Positions 21,361 to 33,470 of a DNA stretch of 64,000 nt are shown here, one piece after another. This DNA comes from Trichobilharzia regenti (lineage: Eukaryota; Platyhelminthes; Trematoda; Strigeidida; Schistosomatidae). The notes under the pieces were generated by a model. That model was not told the DNA's origin and ran no database searches. It saw nothing but the letters and a program-made list of their open reading frames with translations. A program made the translations under genes and the position numbers. Where the stretch lies: NCBI GenBank assembly GCA_944472135.2, contig OX235262.1, positions 81,876,903 to 81,940,902 on the forward strand. The letters are read 5' to 3'. Every line of letters begins with the position of its first letter. Within the stretch, counting starts at the first letter, position 1.

Positions 21361-21780
21361 ACAGAGGAAACAAAAAGAATGCTAGAGAATGTTTAGAATG
21401 CTGACATTCCAGTGATTCATTAATCAAAAGATATATCGAGATAGACTAAATTTATCAACCGATAAGAAAGGAACTTCACACACAAAGGGTCAAAGTTCAA
21501 GTCAAAGAAACAATCAGTTCCAATACAAGTAACCTAGAAGGTGTGAAAACACACAAAACAACCAATGACGTTCAAGGTCACCGACCAGGAGAGATGAATA
21601 ATAAACTCGTGGAGAAATCTAAAAGCCCACTTCAACAGATTGAAGTATGAGCTGAGGATGTCACCCAGTAAGTTGAAGAAGACCAAAAACTAACCATCTA
21701 GCTCAGAGAACAAAACCACATCAAAATGATCAAAAGATTTTTTCAACAAGAAATTTTCCCCCATGAAGTAACGAGATATC

Positions 21781-22200
21781 TCCGTCTTTCAATTTAGTTA
21801 GAGAAAGGATTACAGAATCACATAAATTATAAAATGATTTTTAACTTGTAAGGAAGGTTTTGTAGAGTTGTATCTTTGGTGCTATGTGGTTTTACCACAA
21901 AGCTCTCATTTTCATCTTTCATCATTGCAACCTCCAGAAAAAAAATGCCATCACGCTTCTCGGGATAGTAACCTAATTGCATGTTCTGATAACCTGGGAT
22001 GTAGTTAATTGTTTGAAAAAACGTACTGTTCCTGGATGCACAGAATTACTACGAAAGGTGTGAGGTGCACTTCAGGAAGTAGTTTAACTTCCACTAATTT
22101 CTCGTTCACTGAAGACCGATCATGTGGCACATCCCTTTTTTGAAGTGGTGCCACCTTTATCCGGTGGGTATTGGGGCGTTTCAACAAGCAGGCCAAAATA
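21781..22200 (-). mobile_element. Decayed PLE RT remnant
   Basis: The minus strand at 21838-22040 encodes NYIPGYQNMQLGYYPEKRDG then FFLEVAMMKDENESFVVKPH. This has the shape of the PLE segment after YVDD (PFLDV..DG.F.T.VYRKPT) but is strongly diverged. The catalytic box is not visible. I give it as probable only. Confidence 0.4.
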
Positions 22201-23119
22201 CACCCATATTATTTCATGAAAATTCAATAATATGCGTTTATCTTTTGGACCAACTGCTTCCTTTAATCTTTTACATTGCGTAGATATCAGTACCATGCAA
22301 CACTTTCTGATAAAATTGTTGCAAATGTAATGCAGTTTGAGAGTATAATGCCACCGATAATTTGTAGACAAAAAAAAACATTTTAAATGCAAAATTTCAT
22401 TTAAAAAGCATACTGAAAATATAACTCATCATTAAATTACCATAGTAACAGACTAGTACGCTACAGTTAGCGGGGATATGAAATAAAGCCACTCTTAACT
22501 GAAAGTCTAGTGTATTTGACTGGCTGAAAGCCGTACTGAATACGGATGGCTTAATGGTGTGTTAATAAGCCACTCTAATAACATAAGATAATTGTTTCTA
22601 AATTCTAATTCATTCTCAGTTTAAATAATATGACCATGTTATCGACACTTCGGAAACCTTCAATTAATAAATTTAGGTAAAGAAATCCTGTGATTTGTCG
22701 GCTTGTATGCTGTAGAGCACTGAAAGAGGGAATGTATTCAAAGTTAACAGCATCAGCAAACACATCGTACACTTATGCCATATATCCAAAGGCGGTTTGC
22801 TCAAATCATCGGGATACCAGAATTTTCATCCATCAAAATGCTGAAACTCTTCTGCGCTTCTTATTGTTTTAATCATTCAATTATATTAAATGACCGACTG
22901 TATGATGAACTCTCGCACACATTTAATTGACTTTCAACAAAACCCTATGCAATCCTTGACGGAGATGAGTACAAAATGTACAGAAGTGCTTCTCTCTTTA
23001 TACTGGAACAACACTACTTCACATGTAATATACTTCAGAATAATACTTTACATGTAAATCCTGCATGAAGAGGATATATTTTGTAACTAACTATATATGT
23101 GTAAAATTTCTGTACTATA
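22201..23119. other. Unassigned region
   Basis: Short frames (22690-22872 plus) carry no known motif, and no repeat family was recognised. Confidence 0.4.
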
Positions 23120-24290
23120 TGTCAACATAAATTTACAAAAATTAAAATCACATGGTTTTGAACTGTCATTTATTGACGATATATGGATGATACCTTTATT
23201 CTTTGTGATAATGGTTCTGATAAGAGTACAATAATTACTGAATTCAATGAAGCGCATTCGGTTATAAAATTCACATGCGAAGAGGAATCCCAAGACAGAA
23301 TTGTCTTCCTGGATGTCCTACTTACAAGAAAACCAGATGGTAGCATAAGAAGAAATTTGCATAGAAAAAGCACTTGGACAGGACAATATACACATTTTCA
23401 CAACTTCGTTCCTATCACGTAAAAAAGAAATTTAGTGAAGACCCTCAGCCACAGAGTTAGAGCTATATGCTCAGAAGGCGTAATTGAAGATGAATTAAGC
23501 ATTGTATATGATACTTCGATCGAAAATAGCTGTTCCGAAAAAATTTATCAAGAAACATATGAAAAAGAAAACGGAAAAGGAGCACTCACTATCTGTAAAA
23601 AAGAAGCCTCTTTATATACGACTACAATTCATGGGCAATATACCAAGCGAGATAGTTGCGAAGAAATTAAGGAAATCAGTTCAAAGAACTTTTACTGCTG
23701 GCGAACTTCACGTATTATTCTCTACACGAGTGATGGTGATTCCTCGACTGAAAGGTGAAGTACCCAGACTAGCCACTTCTAATTGTATCTACCAATTCAA
23801 CTGCGCTGATGGTGGAGCGAGTTATATTGCTCGTTGCTCTAGGAACTTGATTGTTTGTGCTCGAGAACATCTCCCAGTATGACTAAGTAAAGGTGTAGTG
23901 AAAACTATTAACAGCTCGATATTGGAACGTCTGGTGCAAACCGGCCACAAAGCCAGCGTAGACGAATCCTTCTCTATATTATACCGTGTGCCAAATAAAT
24001 TACCAAAAACATCGAAGCACCACAGGCCATAAACAGCAGAGGCTATTGCGATTCGCCTCAAAAACCAGCACTCTGTGTCCAAAAGAAGCAAGTCCATCCC
24101 CTAATATTTCCCTGGCCTTCAGTAGAAACTATAAACTCATGAATTTGTACTATTATCTTTCCTAATTTTTCTGACATTCAGCTTATTTTATGTTGATGCG
24201 ATTCAGCTGTAATCTATCAATATTATTGATTTGGTGTGATTCAAACATTAATGTCGTTCATAACACTAATTCATTCATTCATTCTTCTGA
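23120..24290 (+). mobile_element. PLE-D, 5'-truncated copy
   Basis: It carries the RT C-terminal part, a long basic linker, GIY-YIG and 3' untranslated region, reading through three frames because of indels. It supplies the intact structure needed to see that the 2.2-3.1-kb copy is interrupted. The end has an ATTC tandem (ATTCATTCATTCATTC at about 24271-24286). Confidence 0.8.
23183..23882 (+). pseudogene. PLE-D RT tail, linker and GIY-YIG domain
   Basis: The first frame starts at the RT active-site box (YMDDTFIL, the YVDD variant YMDD) and continues DRIVFLDVLLTRKPDGSIRR and HRKSTWTGQYTHF. A stop follows at 23420. Overlapping frames then encode the basic linker KKFIKKHMKKKTEKEHSL and RLKGEVPRLATSNCIYQFNC, DGGASYIARCSRN and CAREHLPV, where ASYIGRC would be the YIG motif (here the Gly is Ala). 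The missing Gly and several breaks make it inactive. Confidence 0.8.
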
Positions 24291-24404
24291 AAACTGTCAT
24301 TTATTCAAACAGGCAATATTCAATATACATACGTATGTGAAGTATGAAAATGAAACGATGTTATTGAAAGGTTGGCCAGTACATAAAGCTTTGCAATTAT
24401 TACG

Positions 24405-24454
<50 letters not shown>

Positions 24455-25090
24455 TGTTTTCCTTAAATATTAATCAATTAAACAGACTATAAAACAATGA
24501 AAATACTAGTAAAATTAACAACATAAACAACATAAAGAGAATATTTGAATTATCATGTATTTGTATAAAAATAGTCTGTCCTTCAATTCAAGTGCAGTAA
24601 ATCAATCTTTTTTATACAGAATAACCTCAGACGTTTTACGTCATTATTTTCATTGAATGAGACAAACGTGTCAGTATTCTTATCCATCAACCTAGTATGA
24701 TAGACTGTCTAGAGTGAAGAAAAAGATGGAGTCTCTGTAATATATTGACAACTTTAATAGTATTAATTGATAATTGAACACACAATAAAGTAGTGAATAA
24801 AATATTTCAATTTTTGTTTGTATAAGTGGAAGTATAGATGAAAAGATGAAAAAGAAAATGAATTGTAAACATTGTAATTTGTTCAATTTGTTAAAAAAAA
24901 TTAAGATGTTTACCGGCTAGATGAATATGAAGAACACTTCAGGGATCATGTCTGGGACCTTTTATAAGTTCATATTCCTCCAGTAAAGAGAATATGTTTT
25001 TATTTACTCTTATTTTTGATTTACAGCTTGATTCCACACTGTATTTTCGGTACAAGTATGGCATTTTCAGCATGGATATCGGTAGCCCAA
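24291..25090. repeat. Spacer with (TA)n microsatellite
   Basis: A TA run lies at about 24409-24451. The rest is AT-rich with no recognised element. Confidence 0.55.
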
Positions 25091-25205
25091 ATTTTGCAGC
25101 CGACCATAGATATCAGGTGTGCGTCGGTGCGGGCTCGAACCCCGGAACATGTGCATGGCGGCGAGAGTCCTAACCACTGTGCCACCGACGCACACACACC
25201 ATGTA
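25090..25205 (-). mobile_element. tRNA-like SINE head
   Basis: A minus-strand 71-bp tRNA-like sequence lies at 25121-25191. The acceptor stem GCGTCGG/CCGACGC is perfect over seven pairs, with A-box-like TGGCACAGTGGTTAGGA and B box GGTTCGAGCCC. The T stem has two mismatches and no good anticodon stem forms, so a SINE or tRNA pseudogene is more likely than a functional tRNA. RTE-1 begins a few bases to the right. Confidence 0.6.
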
Positions 25206-25208
25206 CAA

Positions 25209-26222
25209 TGTTAGCAGTAGATCTGATAATGCAACAGACAACAGGCAATCAGGAAACAGGCATAAAATGGACTAACACAAAAAACAACTTCCAGGATCTG
25301 GATTTCGCCGATGATATATGTCTGATTTCCCACAAACTGGAAGATATGCAAGTGAAAAGAAACAAGTCGACACAGGGAGAAGCATCCAGAGAAGATAGGA
25401 CTTCCTTCAGGTGAACATAGAAAAAACAGAGGTGATGAAGATTCCTGGCCAACACCAACACCAACAGCAGCATCAACAACAACAGACAACAATCAGCCAG
25501 CATAAATGGGAGGAACCTGAAAGAAACAACCTCCTTTAACTACCTACCTACCTACCTGAGAAGCATCGTTTCAACTACAGGCCGACGGAACTGACGAGGA
25601 TATCAAAGCTAGAATCGGAAAACCAAGACGGGCTTTCATCACCCTTAATTCTGTGTGGAGGTCAACAGCACTCATCATCAAAAATAACATCCGGATCTTC
25701 AACTCGAATGTGAAGTCAGTCACTGCTACTCACTATACGGATGGATCAGAGACCTGGCCATCGTGTCATAAAGAGCATGTCAAACAAACTACAGACCTTC
25801 ATTAACAGTTGTCTTCGCTCAATACCACTCAAGATCAGAGGGCCGGTCAGAAAAGATCAGCAACATAGTGGGATCTCTGGCAATGAGAGAACCAACTCAG
25901 CAGGAACCAATTGTGAAACAAATAGGCAGTAAGAAATGGAGGTGGGTTGGCTGGCCATACTCTGAGAAATGAAACCATCAAGTGACATCACTAGACAAGC
26001 CATTGCTCGAGTGGAACGAGGCCGAAAGGGAAGCGGCGAGTTGTTTGTCAGTGGGAGGGTGGGGTGACTTGGAGGAGGTCAATTGAAGAGGAGATGAAAG
26101 CATGTGTGGGCAGACTTGGAGTGGGGTGAAAAAGTTGGCAGAAAAGGGAAGGCATTGGAGATGTACAGCTGAAGCCCTATGTTCCTGTAGAAATTAAAGG
26201 ATATAATAATAATAATAATAGC
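25209..26222 (+). mobile_element. RTE-1 copy, 5'-truncated
   Basis: It starts just before the RT active site (DLDFADDICLISHKLEDMQ at about 25300-25350) and continues through FLQVNIEKTEVMKIPG, KARIGK-type sequence and the WRW..GW..S block, ending GCCCTATGTTCCTGTAG then a TAA repeat at 26203-26220. It keeps the catalytic ADD box but lacks everything upstream. Confidence 0.85.
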
Positions 26223-27739
26223 ACCCAGTCGGTCATGTCTTTAGTGGAAGAGAAAATGTCTTTTTGCACAGCTATGTTAACACCAACGAAACATCTCATA
26301 ACTGTGATAAGTACTATTGCCAGAATAACCGTTTACTGCAAAATTACGGTATCTGGAACATGGTTCGACGTATAGGGCGATTGTTATTCAATTACTTAGA
26401 ATAATCCCAACTTGTTTGAAAAATCAAGATAAGATTTTTTTGAACATTTTACTGTGTGAATTGCAGCTTCTTCAGCAGGCAGAATTGTTTCCAAATTAAA
26501 TTTTATATATGAAGACCCATATTTGATGCATTATGAGGACTACAGATGCTCTATACAAAATCTCATAGTTCGTTAAGGAGTTGGGATACTGCCTAAACGT
26601 ACAAACCAAATCAGGTGATTGTCTAGAGGCGCCATTCCAGGATCCTTTGACTTGGAGTTTGATCCACAAGGTAGTAAGTAGAACGGCGTCAAGAGCAGCG
26701 CTCTTATGCTTTCCGGTGGCCGAAAAAATTCATACGTCATTCATTTCTTTAGAATTCTTCAGACTATGTAGACCATATTTTTGGAATCAGGGTTTTCTAG
26801 CTACCCTGCCTGTCCACCGGTTCTCTTGTAAGCGCTAGACACTAGCATTCACTCTTTTCATTTTTCTGAGGAACACTTCGACCTCATGGTGACAGTAAAT
26901 AAAACTTACCTGTAAGAGTCTATGAATGCGTGGACACATGCGAGCATTTCCAGAGGAAGACTGAAGTCCACCACCCACGGTCAGCCATACCAGGTCGTTT
27001 ATGGCAGCCGATTATAATTTTTGTCTCAGAAACGCTTAGCGACGCGTCATATACTACCAGCTGCGCTATATATGAATGAAAGTAGGGTGTAATTTCATTC
27101 AGACATGATGTTTAAGTTTCTGTGATTATCTACCTACTATTCACATACTCTGAATAAAAAAATATAGTTGAATCAGTAGAAAAGACACAGTAACAGTATA
27201 ATAATGTCATTTGAAATCTAAGTTTCCGTATTTCATTGCTGCCTAATTCTTTTCAAAAGACTGAAAGAATGATGCCTTTGAAATCAATCATCAGTATGCA
27301 GCTTGTAGTGTCACTGTAAAGCCAATTACCATATGACGTAAATCTGTTGCGCTAATGGATAGTTGATTGAACTCCTGCAACCAAAAAGTTCCTCTTTGTA
27401 ATTTTTTGATAGAAAATCGACATAATTTACACTCTACTGAATATAAATAACTTGAAGACATGCACACATTGGACTAATAAGAAGACTTTAGAAGTTCTGT
27501 AATTCTACAATAATTGATTTATTCGGTTTTTCATACAGTGAAACAGTATGATTGATTGGATGACGTTTCAAACACAATTTATTATTCAAAATAATATGAA
27601 TTAGAACCACTCAACTTAGAAACTTTCATTCTAGAATAGTGACACTACCTATCTCCTGTTTAAAACATTTAGTAATTTTATTAATCTGACCTCTGACCGG
27701 AAATAATTCTGGAACTTTCTCACCTATTTACTATAAATA
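26223..27739. other. Unassigned region, partly GC-richer
   Basis: Positions 26570-26840 and 26920-27075 are GC-richer than the surroundings and look like low-copy repeat. A minus-strand TAGCGCAGCTGGTAGTATAT at about 27055-27075 resembles a tRNA D-arm/A box, but no B box follows. No gene was recognised. Confidence 0.35.
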
Positions 27740-28190
27740 CACAAATGTACAGCCTAGTTGATTGATGACTTCGTCGAAAAGAAAATTTTCTTCGCTGCAA
27801 CTTTCTTTTTGTAGTTTTTTTTATTTTTTCTATTCGTTGTAGGGGTAGTAGAATTTTACAGATATCTGGGACAGGTGTTGAATCATTCTTATTGCACGTA
27901 TTTGGAGTTGATTCGATCAGTAAAGCTTCCTTATCAATCTCTCCTTTCACCCTGTTTTATTAGATTTTAAAACTGTCATCCTATGCCATCCTGGTGTATG
28001 GTTGTGTGTAATAGCATGTAGTTCTATAGCTGAACTATCCTCCGGATTTCTAATCTTATTAAGATCAACTAACCTACAATTTGTTTGGTTTTCATGCTTC
28101 GCTGATCTGAGTGACACTGTTTTACTACTCTGCCCTATTTATTTGACCTGACAATCATTCCAGTAGGGTATTAGATAAACTAAATTGTTT
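27740..28190 (-). mobile_element. PLE-A C-terminal tail and 3' end
   Basis: The minus strand encodes EALLIESTPNTCNKNDS and DICKILLPLQR, homologous to the PLE-A tail at 6.8 kb, preceded by the HxxxxGW-type block (28000-27960). The 3' region contains the motif GATGACTTCGTCGAAAAG (27756-27773), also seen degenerate at 42.37 and 63.11 kb. It abuts PLE-B at 28195. Confidence 0.7.
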
Positions 28191-28600
28191 TGTATAAAAC
28201 ACAAAATAATCGAGCAAAGAATATCCTTTTCGATAATTTCCTCTTCTGGCTATACAATTATATATATATATATTTATATACATAGAATATTCTAGATTAG
28301 TACTCAATAACAATATTAGTTTTTTTTAAATAATATCGATTTGTTAAGCAAGATCAGTGGAATTACAGTTCATTAAAGATGCTTGAATTATAATAATAAT
28401 AAAGATATAATCGCAAATAGAATATCAACTAAAATTTGGGAAATTTCACAAAAATTGAAGATCATTCAAACCTACCTAGATGGACAAGGTAAGGACAGTG
28501 TCTGAACCAGCTTAATCAGCTACATAAGTTAGGTTTCTTAATGTAGATCCTAACGGCTTCAGCAAAATGTAGTAGACGAACTCTTAAGATGAAGTTAAGA

Positions 28601-28880
28601 TTAGCTGGTATGCGGTTTGTTCGTGACTTTGAAAGCCTCTTTGACATCAATCTTGTGTTCTGTATCCCCAAGATGAGATAGAATAGCGGTACGAATAGAT
28701 TTTGTTTGTCCTTTACTTAACGGTGCAGGGTGATATTTGGAAATCCGAGGAATCCGGCAAATCTTGTTTCTAGCTGAGTTTGTGAGGGGTCCGAATCCAG
28801 CCACTTTTATTCCTGCACTGTTAAGAATTCTCCGTAATGTTTCCGAGGTTCCTTCTTTGTATAGAAGTGCTACTGATTAT
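28601..28880 (-). pseudogene. PLE-B linker and C-terminal tail
   Basis: The minus strand encodes LNSAGIKVAGFGPLTNSARN then ISKYHPAPLSKGQTKSI and ILSHLGDTEHKIDVKEAFKV. The first block is the RT-to-nuclease linker and the second is the tail after YIG. The CxxC and YIG motifs expected between them are gone. Confidence 0.65.
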
Positions 28881-29091
28881 TTAAATTCCCTATTGGTGGT
28901 GGTGTCATTATCCTGTGCATGTTTGACTTGCATGTTTCCATTAATATTACTACCACTATCACTACCATTGTTATTAATTTCAGTTTTACATTTTCCTACA
29001 TACTTTCTTTATAATTTATCAGGGTAATTATTAAGTTTCACAGCTTCTCTTATATGCCTCACTTCCTGTCGTAGATTTTCTTCGTTACTAC

Positions 29092-29675
29092 TTAGTTTTT
29101 GTGCCTATTACTTATACATTTCACCAAACTTATTTTTACTGATCCGAAATCCAAATATCTGTCAAAATGTGTGGGTTTCCTGTAAATACAAGTATTTAAC
29201 TTCCCATCTTCTTTCCTTTTTACGCTGCAATGTAACATCGGAAGCTCCGTTTCCTGACTTCCCAATTCATAAGTGAACTGAATTGCCCCAACCTTCAATT
29301 TTATGTCTTCAAAAAATCCACTTATATCATGTGTTCTGAGTAGGGTAAATGTATGATCTACATACATCCACCATACTTTTGGGGTGAAGGTGAACATTCA
29401 ATCGCTAAGTTTTTCCACCTATCCATGAATATAGCTACAAAAATCTGGGATATTGGTAACCTCATGGTATCTCCCTCAGTTTGTTTGTATATTTTCCTTT
29501 GGAATATAAATACTGTGGAAGTCAGGCATAAGTTCACTCCCAGCATTATGTCCTCAAGTGGCAATTTTGTTATATGTTCAAGTTCTTGGTCAGAAATGAA
29601 CTCACTCCTGACTGCTTCTATAGCCATATTTATCGGTGTATGTGTATATAAACTGACGATGTCAAAACCAACCAT
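29092..29675 (-). pseudogene. PLE-B reverse transcriptase fragment
   Basis: The upstream frame begins GFDIVSLYTHTPINMAIEAV, which is RT motif A in PLE form (FDVVSLYTNIP), and continues with KQTEGDTMRLPISQIFVAIF, where the family has GxPMGSPxS (motif B damaged). The second frame gives WMYVDHTFTLLRTH, where the catalytic YVDD reads YVDH, then LPMLHCSVKRKEDGKLN and IYRKPTHFDRYLDF. The lost second Asp and the frame break at about 29375 make it inactive. Confidence 0.8.
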
Positions 29676-29883
29676 TTTTTCCTGACTATCTAATTTTGAA
29701 TTATCTCACCTATTTTTTAGTTCATAAGAATATTTTAGTCTAGATTTTCAATGGCTTCTAAGAGGATCTAATATTATATATATAATATTTAGACAATTCA
29801 CAAGTAGGTTAATTTCTAATGTCAACTATATGTCTAATAGGGTATCCTGACTTATGAGCTTTAACAATACCATACATCCTACT

Positions 29884-30696
29884 GGGGTTATCTAGAAGAT
29901 CCTGGGCCTTGAAAAGGATTTGTGCCTAATTTCACGCAAACTCGAAGACCTACAGACGAAAACCAACAAGTGGACAGAAGAAGTAACGAAAAGAGGATTT
30001 CAAGTTAACATATAGAAGAGAGTGATGATGAGATACGTGGTCAACAACAAAAAGAAGCAGTCACTACATACAGAATACGTTTGGACAAGGTCACTTTCTT
30101 CACTTACCTAGACAGCATCGTTTCAATTAGAGTTGGCAGAATTGGGAAAGTAAGATAGATCTTTATTACTCTGAAACCAGTATGGAAATCCACTGCACGA
30201 AGCGTAAACACCAAGATTCAAATTTCCAACACTAACGTTAAATCACTGCTTCTATGTGGTTCAGAGACTTGGTGCCCGCATCATGAAAAGCATTTCGAAC
30301 AGTCCACTAAGAACTTTCATCAACGACTGACTTCACTCCATACTGAAGTTCAAATAGCCAGAAAGGATTAGCAACAGCATACTCTGATAATGAACCAATC
30401 AAGGACCTATTATCAAAAAAATCTATCGAAGAAAATTATGATGGATTGGGTACACACTGAAGAGATCTTTGAGGGACATCAGGCACCTAGCAGTATAGTG
30501 GAATTCGAATGCAAGAAGAAACGTTGGGCATGTGTCCTAGTGTAACATGAAGGAGATCATATGAGAAGGAAATGAAGTCCTGTGGGCAACTGTTGAGCAA
30601 ACTAAAAAGCACTGCAGAGAACATGTTGAAATGAAGATGTGTAGCTTTAGCTCTATTTTCCACCCGGAACCCAAGGGAGTAATAATAATAATAATG
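29884..30696 (+). mobile_element. RTE-3 copy, 5'-truncated and decayed
   Basis: Broken frames give LCLISRKLEDLQTKTNKWTE (region after the ADD box, which itself has been lost), KKIYRRKLWWIGYTLKRSLR and the 3' end GTGTAGCTTTAGCTCTATTT then CCCGGAACCCAAGGGAGTAA and a TAA repeat to 30694. It is the reference copy here for the short RTE-3 pieces at 1.85, 3.5 and 53.0 kb. Confidence 0.75.
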
Positions 30697-31479
30697 GAAT
30701 ATAAATTATCATTACATTGCGACAATCAACTCCAGAACGAAAAGAAAGACATGTGTATCTAGATTTTTGTGTCAATGAACAGTTTTTTCTTAAAGTTTGA
30801 TCATTTATATCATTGTTGCTCTGTTCAATTTGATAATAATAAACGTAGAGCGGGAAACTGACGATACTGGAACTAAAGTGCAAGTTTCAGCAAATCGGTT
30901 TGCTCTCAAAGTGATCTAACTTAGTGATAAGCTGATATTTTGGTATTACCCATGATTGCTGCAGATGATATGGTGTCAAGATGGCTGTTGTACCTCAACT
31001 GGAAGACCTCCGGTCTAAAAATTCAGGGTCTGGTTATTAAAATCCGATTGTTACTAATATTTTCATTGCAGTTTCATTTAGAAAGTTCATCCGTTTGGTA
31101 AATTTGAATAGGGTAATAAGAAGACAGATATCACGAGATGATACTATCTCGTATTTTCTTTATGCTTGCTTAAAATAGTTCACAATAATAAAAAGAAATA
31201 TTTGACAATTAATCAGTCACATAAAATAAAAGTGCATATTAATAACTAATCGTATTCTAATAGGTCAAGGCAAAGGTTAAAGCCTGTTATACTCTGGACA
31301 CGTAGTTTACGCTGCATCTTATTAGTCCTAACTACATCCATCGCTTTTTAATAACCTTGAAACAATTGAGAAACAATCATTATAGATAAAAAGAAAAGGA
31401 ATATGGCGTGGATTGTACGCTTGTTTGACCAGTTGAACAACTAAAATACGATTTCATGCATTTATTCCCCTTAATGAAT
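30697..31479. other. Spacer, nothing recognised
   Basis: AT-rich with no coding or repeat-family match. Confidence 0.4.
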
Positions 31480-32060
31480 TTGAATAAAACAAGTTTTTAC
31501 AGAATAAAATGGTACCATCATCAGCTGCTTACAGGTCACGGTCATTATTAAGTATGCCTACAGAAACAATTTTATCATATTCGCACAGAGTTCATTTGAA
31601 ACAAAAATCAATCAATCAGTATATGCATACAGTAATTATATATATATATATGTAATATTAAACACTATTCCGAACAATAGTGTTCATACACAAAGGAAAT
31701 TTTCAGCATTACGTATTCGGATGAAAGAGAGGTGGAAATATCCAGTTACCAGGGCAAAAAAAGACTGATAACTGTTTCTTTCTGAATGCGCAAATCAGGT
31801 TTCAGGCGCTTGATGGAAATGACGGCTTCAGCAAACTTAAGGAGAATTGAGCTCTTTTGCCTACTGATAATTTTGAACGATTTTGAGAAGTCCACCTCAT
31901 GGCCTGTGTCAAGAAGATGCCTGGTGATGGCACTGTTCAAAGCATTTGTTCCCTTTAGATGTAAGCTTTTTGGTACATGTTCAGAAAGTCGTAGAAACAC
32001 CCTTCTTTCTGTCCTTCCGATGTAACTGCTCCCGCAGATACATATAAATTTGTATATACA
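31480..32060 (-). mobile_element. PLE-F nuclease end and C-terminal tail
   Basis: The minus strand encodes YICGSSYIGRTERRVFLRLS (YIG half of the nuclease), EHVPKSLHLKGTNALNSAIT, HLLDTGHEVDFSKSFKIIS and LKFAEAVISIKRLKPDLRIQ ending LFLPW and a stop at 31746. The frame is open from about 32040 to 31746 without interruption, so this tail decayed little. RT and the GIY half are missing. The 3' part runs to about 31480. Confidence 0.8.
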
Positions 32061-32640
32061 GTTGGAGTTGTTAACATGAGAAAGATATCTATCGATTAGT
32101 CATCGATTAATTGTCAGACATTTTATTTTATTATTATGAACCTATGCTAGTTGTAAAACGATCGTAAAAAAAAACTACGAGATGATATCATCTTGCAGTG
32201 TTTGTCTTCTTAATGACATATTTAAATTCTAGTTCCGATCTATAATTTCTTATAAGAAAAGTCGATATAAACCAAATCCGTTTCTTTTACTAAGATATTA
32301 AAGGTAGTACACATTCCTAAACTGGGTCATCATAAAAATAACGCTTATAAGTTGTTACTTAATTAAGTAATTAATGCTACAGTAGAATCTTTCATTGTAA
32401 CAACAACTTGTTGTAGGGTGCAAATTGCCAACCTTTGAGCATTACATTCTTTTCAACAGAATATCATTGAATTCCATGCATGAATGTATTAACACAAAAC
32501 GTCGAAACGATAATACTGAGGTTTGCATTAACGTGTAAGCGTGTTACAAGAAAGATGTAAGTTGAACAATTAGATAACTCATTTCAATAGTGTTCTGGGT
32601 AACTGATTTACAGCGTTTCCAATGTAATCCATTAAACTCT
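32061..32640. other. Spacer, nothing recognised
   Basis: AT-rich with no coding homology. Confidence 0.4.
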
Positions 32641-32711
32641 GATTATAGCGAAAATATTCATTAAGACATCTTGAAAAATTTTTAAAAATTAAGCAAAGAA
32701 TATCCTTTCCA

Positions 32712-33006
32712 GTGTTGGTTTGTTGGGATTTGATTGGTTACAGGATTTCATCATGAGCTGACATTAGTTAGAGAACCACTGGAAAACCTGGGAGTACTGG
32801 ACAGCTTGCGACTCTTCATCAGTACGAACACATTGGGATTCGAACTCAGGACCTTTTGGTTACAAGGCTAGCGAGCTCATAGACCATTAAGCCACTGGGA
32901 CCCGATCCAATGGCCCATGAACTCTAACTTCTGCCAATTCACGACATTTTGGGACCTCTAGTCAATGTCTTCGGTGAGTATTTGTCCTCACACCCGACCT
33001 GCTGCG
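32712..33006 (-). mobile_element. Ribozyme SINE with upstream module, nested in PLE-B
   Basis: The minus-strand tRNA-like head has its B-box complement GGGATTCGAACTCAGG at 32833-32848 and A-box complement near 32880. The hammerhead region has lost stem II and GAAA (CTGTCC..GCGACTC), so it is inactive. A further about 100-bp module (32905-33006) matches the one next to SINEs at 38.6 and 48.75 kb. Comparison with 42.9 kb shows the host PLE sequence continuing across the insertion. Confidence 0.65.
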
Positions 33007-33103
33007 ACTTTTTCGATGATTTCCTCTCCTGGTTCGACAATTGTTTATATACACAAAACATTCTAGATTAGTCGTCAGTGACAATATTGGTGTTTTTTGA
33101 CTG

Positions 33104-33470
33104 CTCCTGTGGAGCCAGTTACATAGGCCTTACATTTAGGTTTGTTTATCGTCGGATTTCCAAATATCACCCTGCCCCATTAAGTAAAGGACAATAAAAT
33201 CGATTCATAGCGTTATTTTATCTCATATTGTGGGTAGAGAACACAGGATTGACGCTAACGAGGCTTTCAAAGTCATCTACTGCATATCAGCTAATCTTAA
33301 CTTCACCTTAAGAGTTCGTCTACTACATTTTGCTGAGGCCATTAGGATCCACATTAAGAAACCTAACTTATGCACCTGAAGAAGCTGGTTCAGACACTAT
33401 CCTTACCCTGGGCATCAAGGTTTTAACGTGCCACAATTTGTTGTGGAAATTTCCCAAATTTTAGTTGACA
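33104..33470 (+). pseudogene. PLE-B YIG half and C-terminal tail
   Basis: It reads DCSCGASYIGLTFRFVYRR then ISKYHPAPLSKGQ, a stop at about 33195, and further shifted pieces ending near APEEAGSDTILTLG. The CxCGASYIG motif is the second half of the GIY-YIG nuclease. Stops and shifts make it a fossil. Confidence 0.7.

Larger units (their letters stand above)
20335..21780 (+). mobile_element. PLE-C, 5'-truncated, best preserved PLE
   Basis: It contains the RT C-terminal half, linker, GIY-YIG domain and 3' untranslated region in order. Its minus-strand sister at 33975-34985 matches from the late RT to the 3' end. The 3' part (21360-21780) has no coding and ends near AAAAGATTTTTTCAAC. One frame break separates RT from the linker at about 20870. 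Confidence 0.85.
28195..29690 (-). mobile_element. PLE-B, 5'-truncated copy
   Basis: The minus strand carries late RT, a low-complexity linker, a shortened nuclease region and a 3' untranslated part that reaches the shared terminus TGAGCAAAGAATA (as CGAGCAAAGAATATCC at 28213). The linker Asn/Ser/Gly run parallels PLE-A. A deletion removed most of the GIY-YIG core: the linker is followed directly by the post-YIG tail. Confidence 0.8.

Noticed and set aside
27050..27080. tRNA D-arm-like TAGCGCAGCTGGTAGTATAT on the minus strand
   Set aside because: No B box or acceptor stem at the proper distance.
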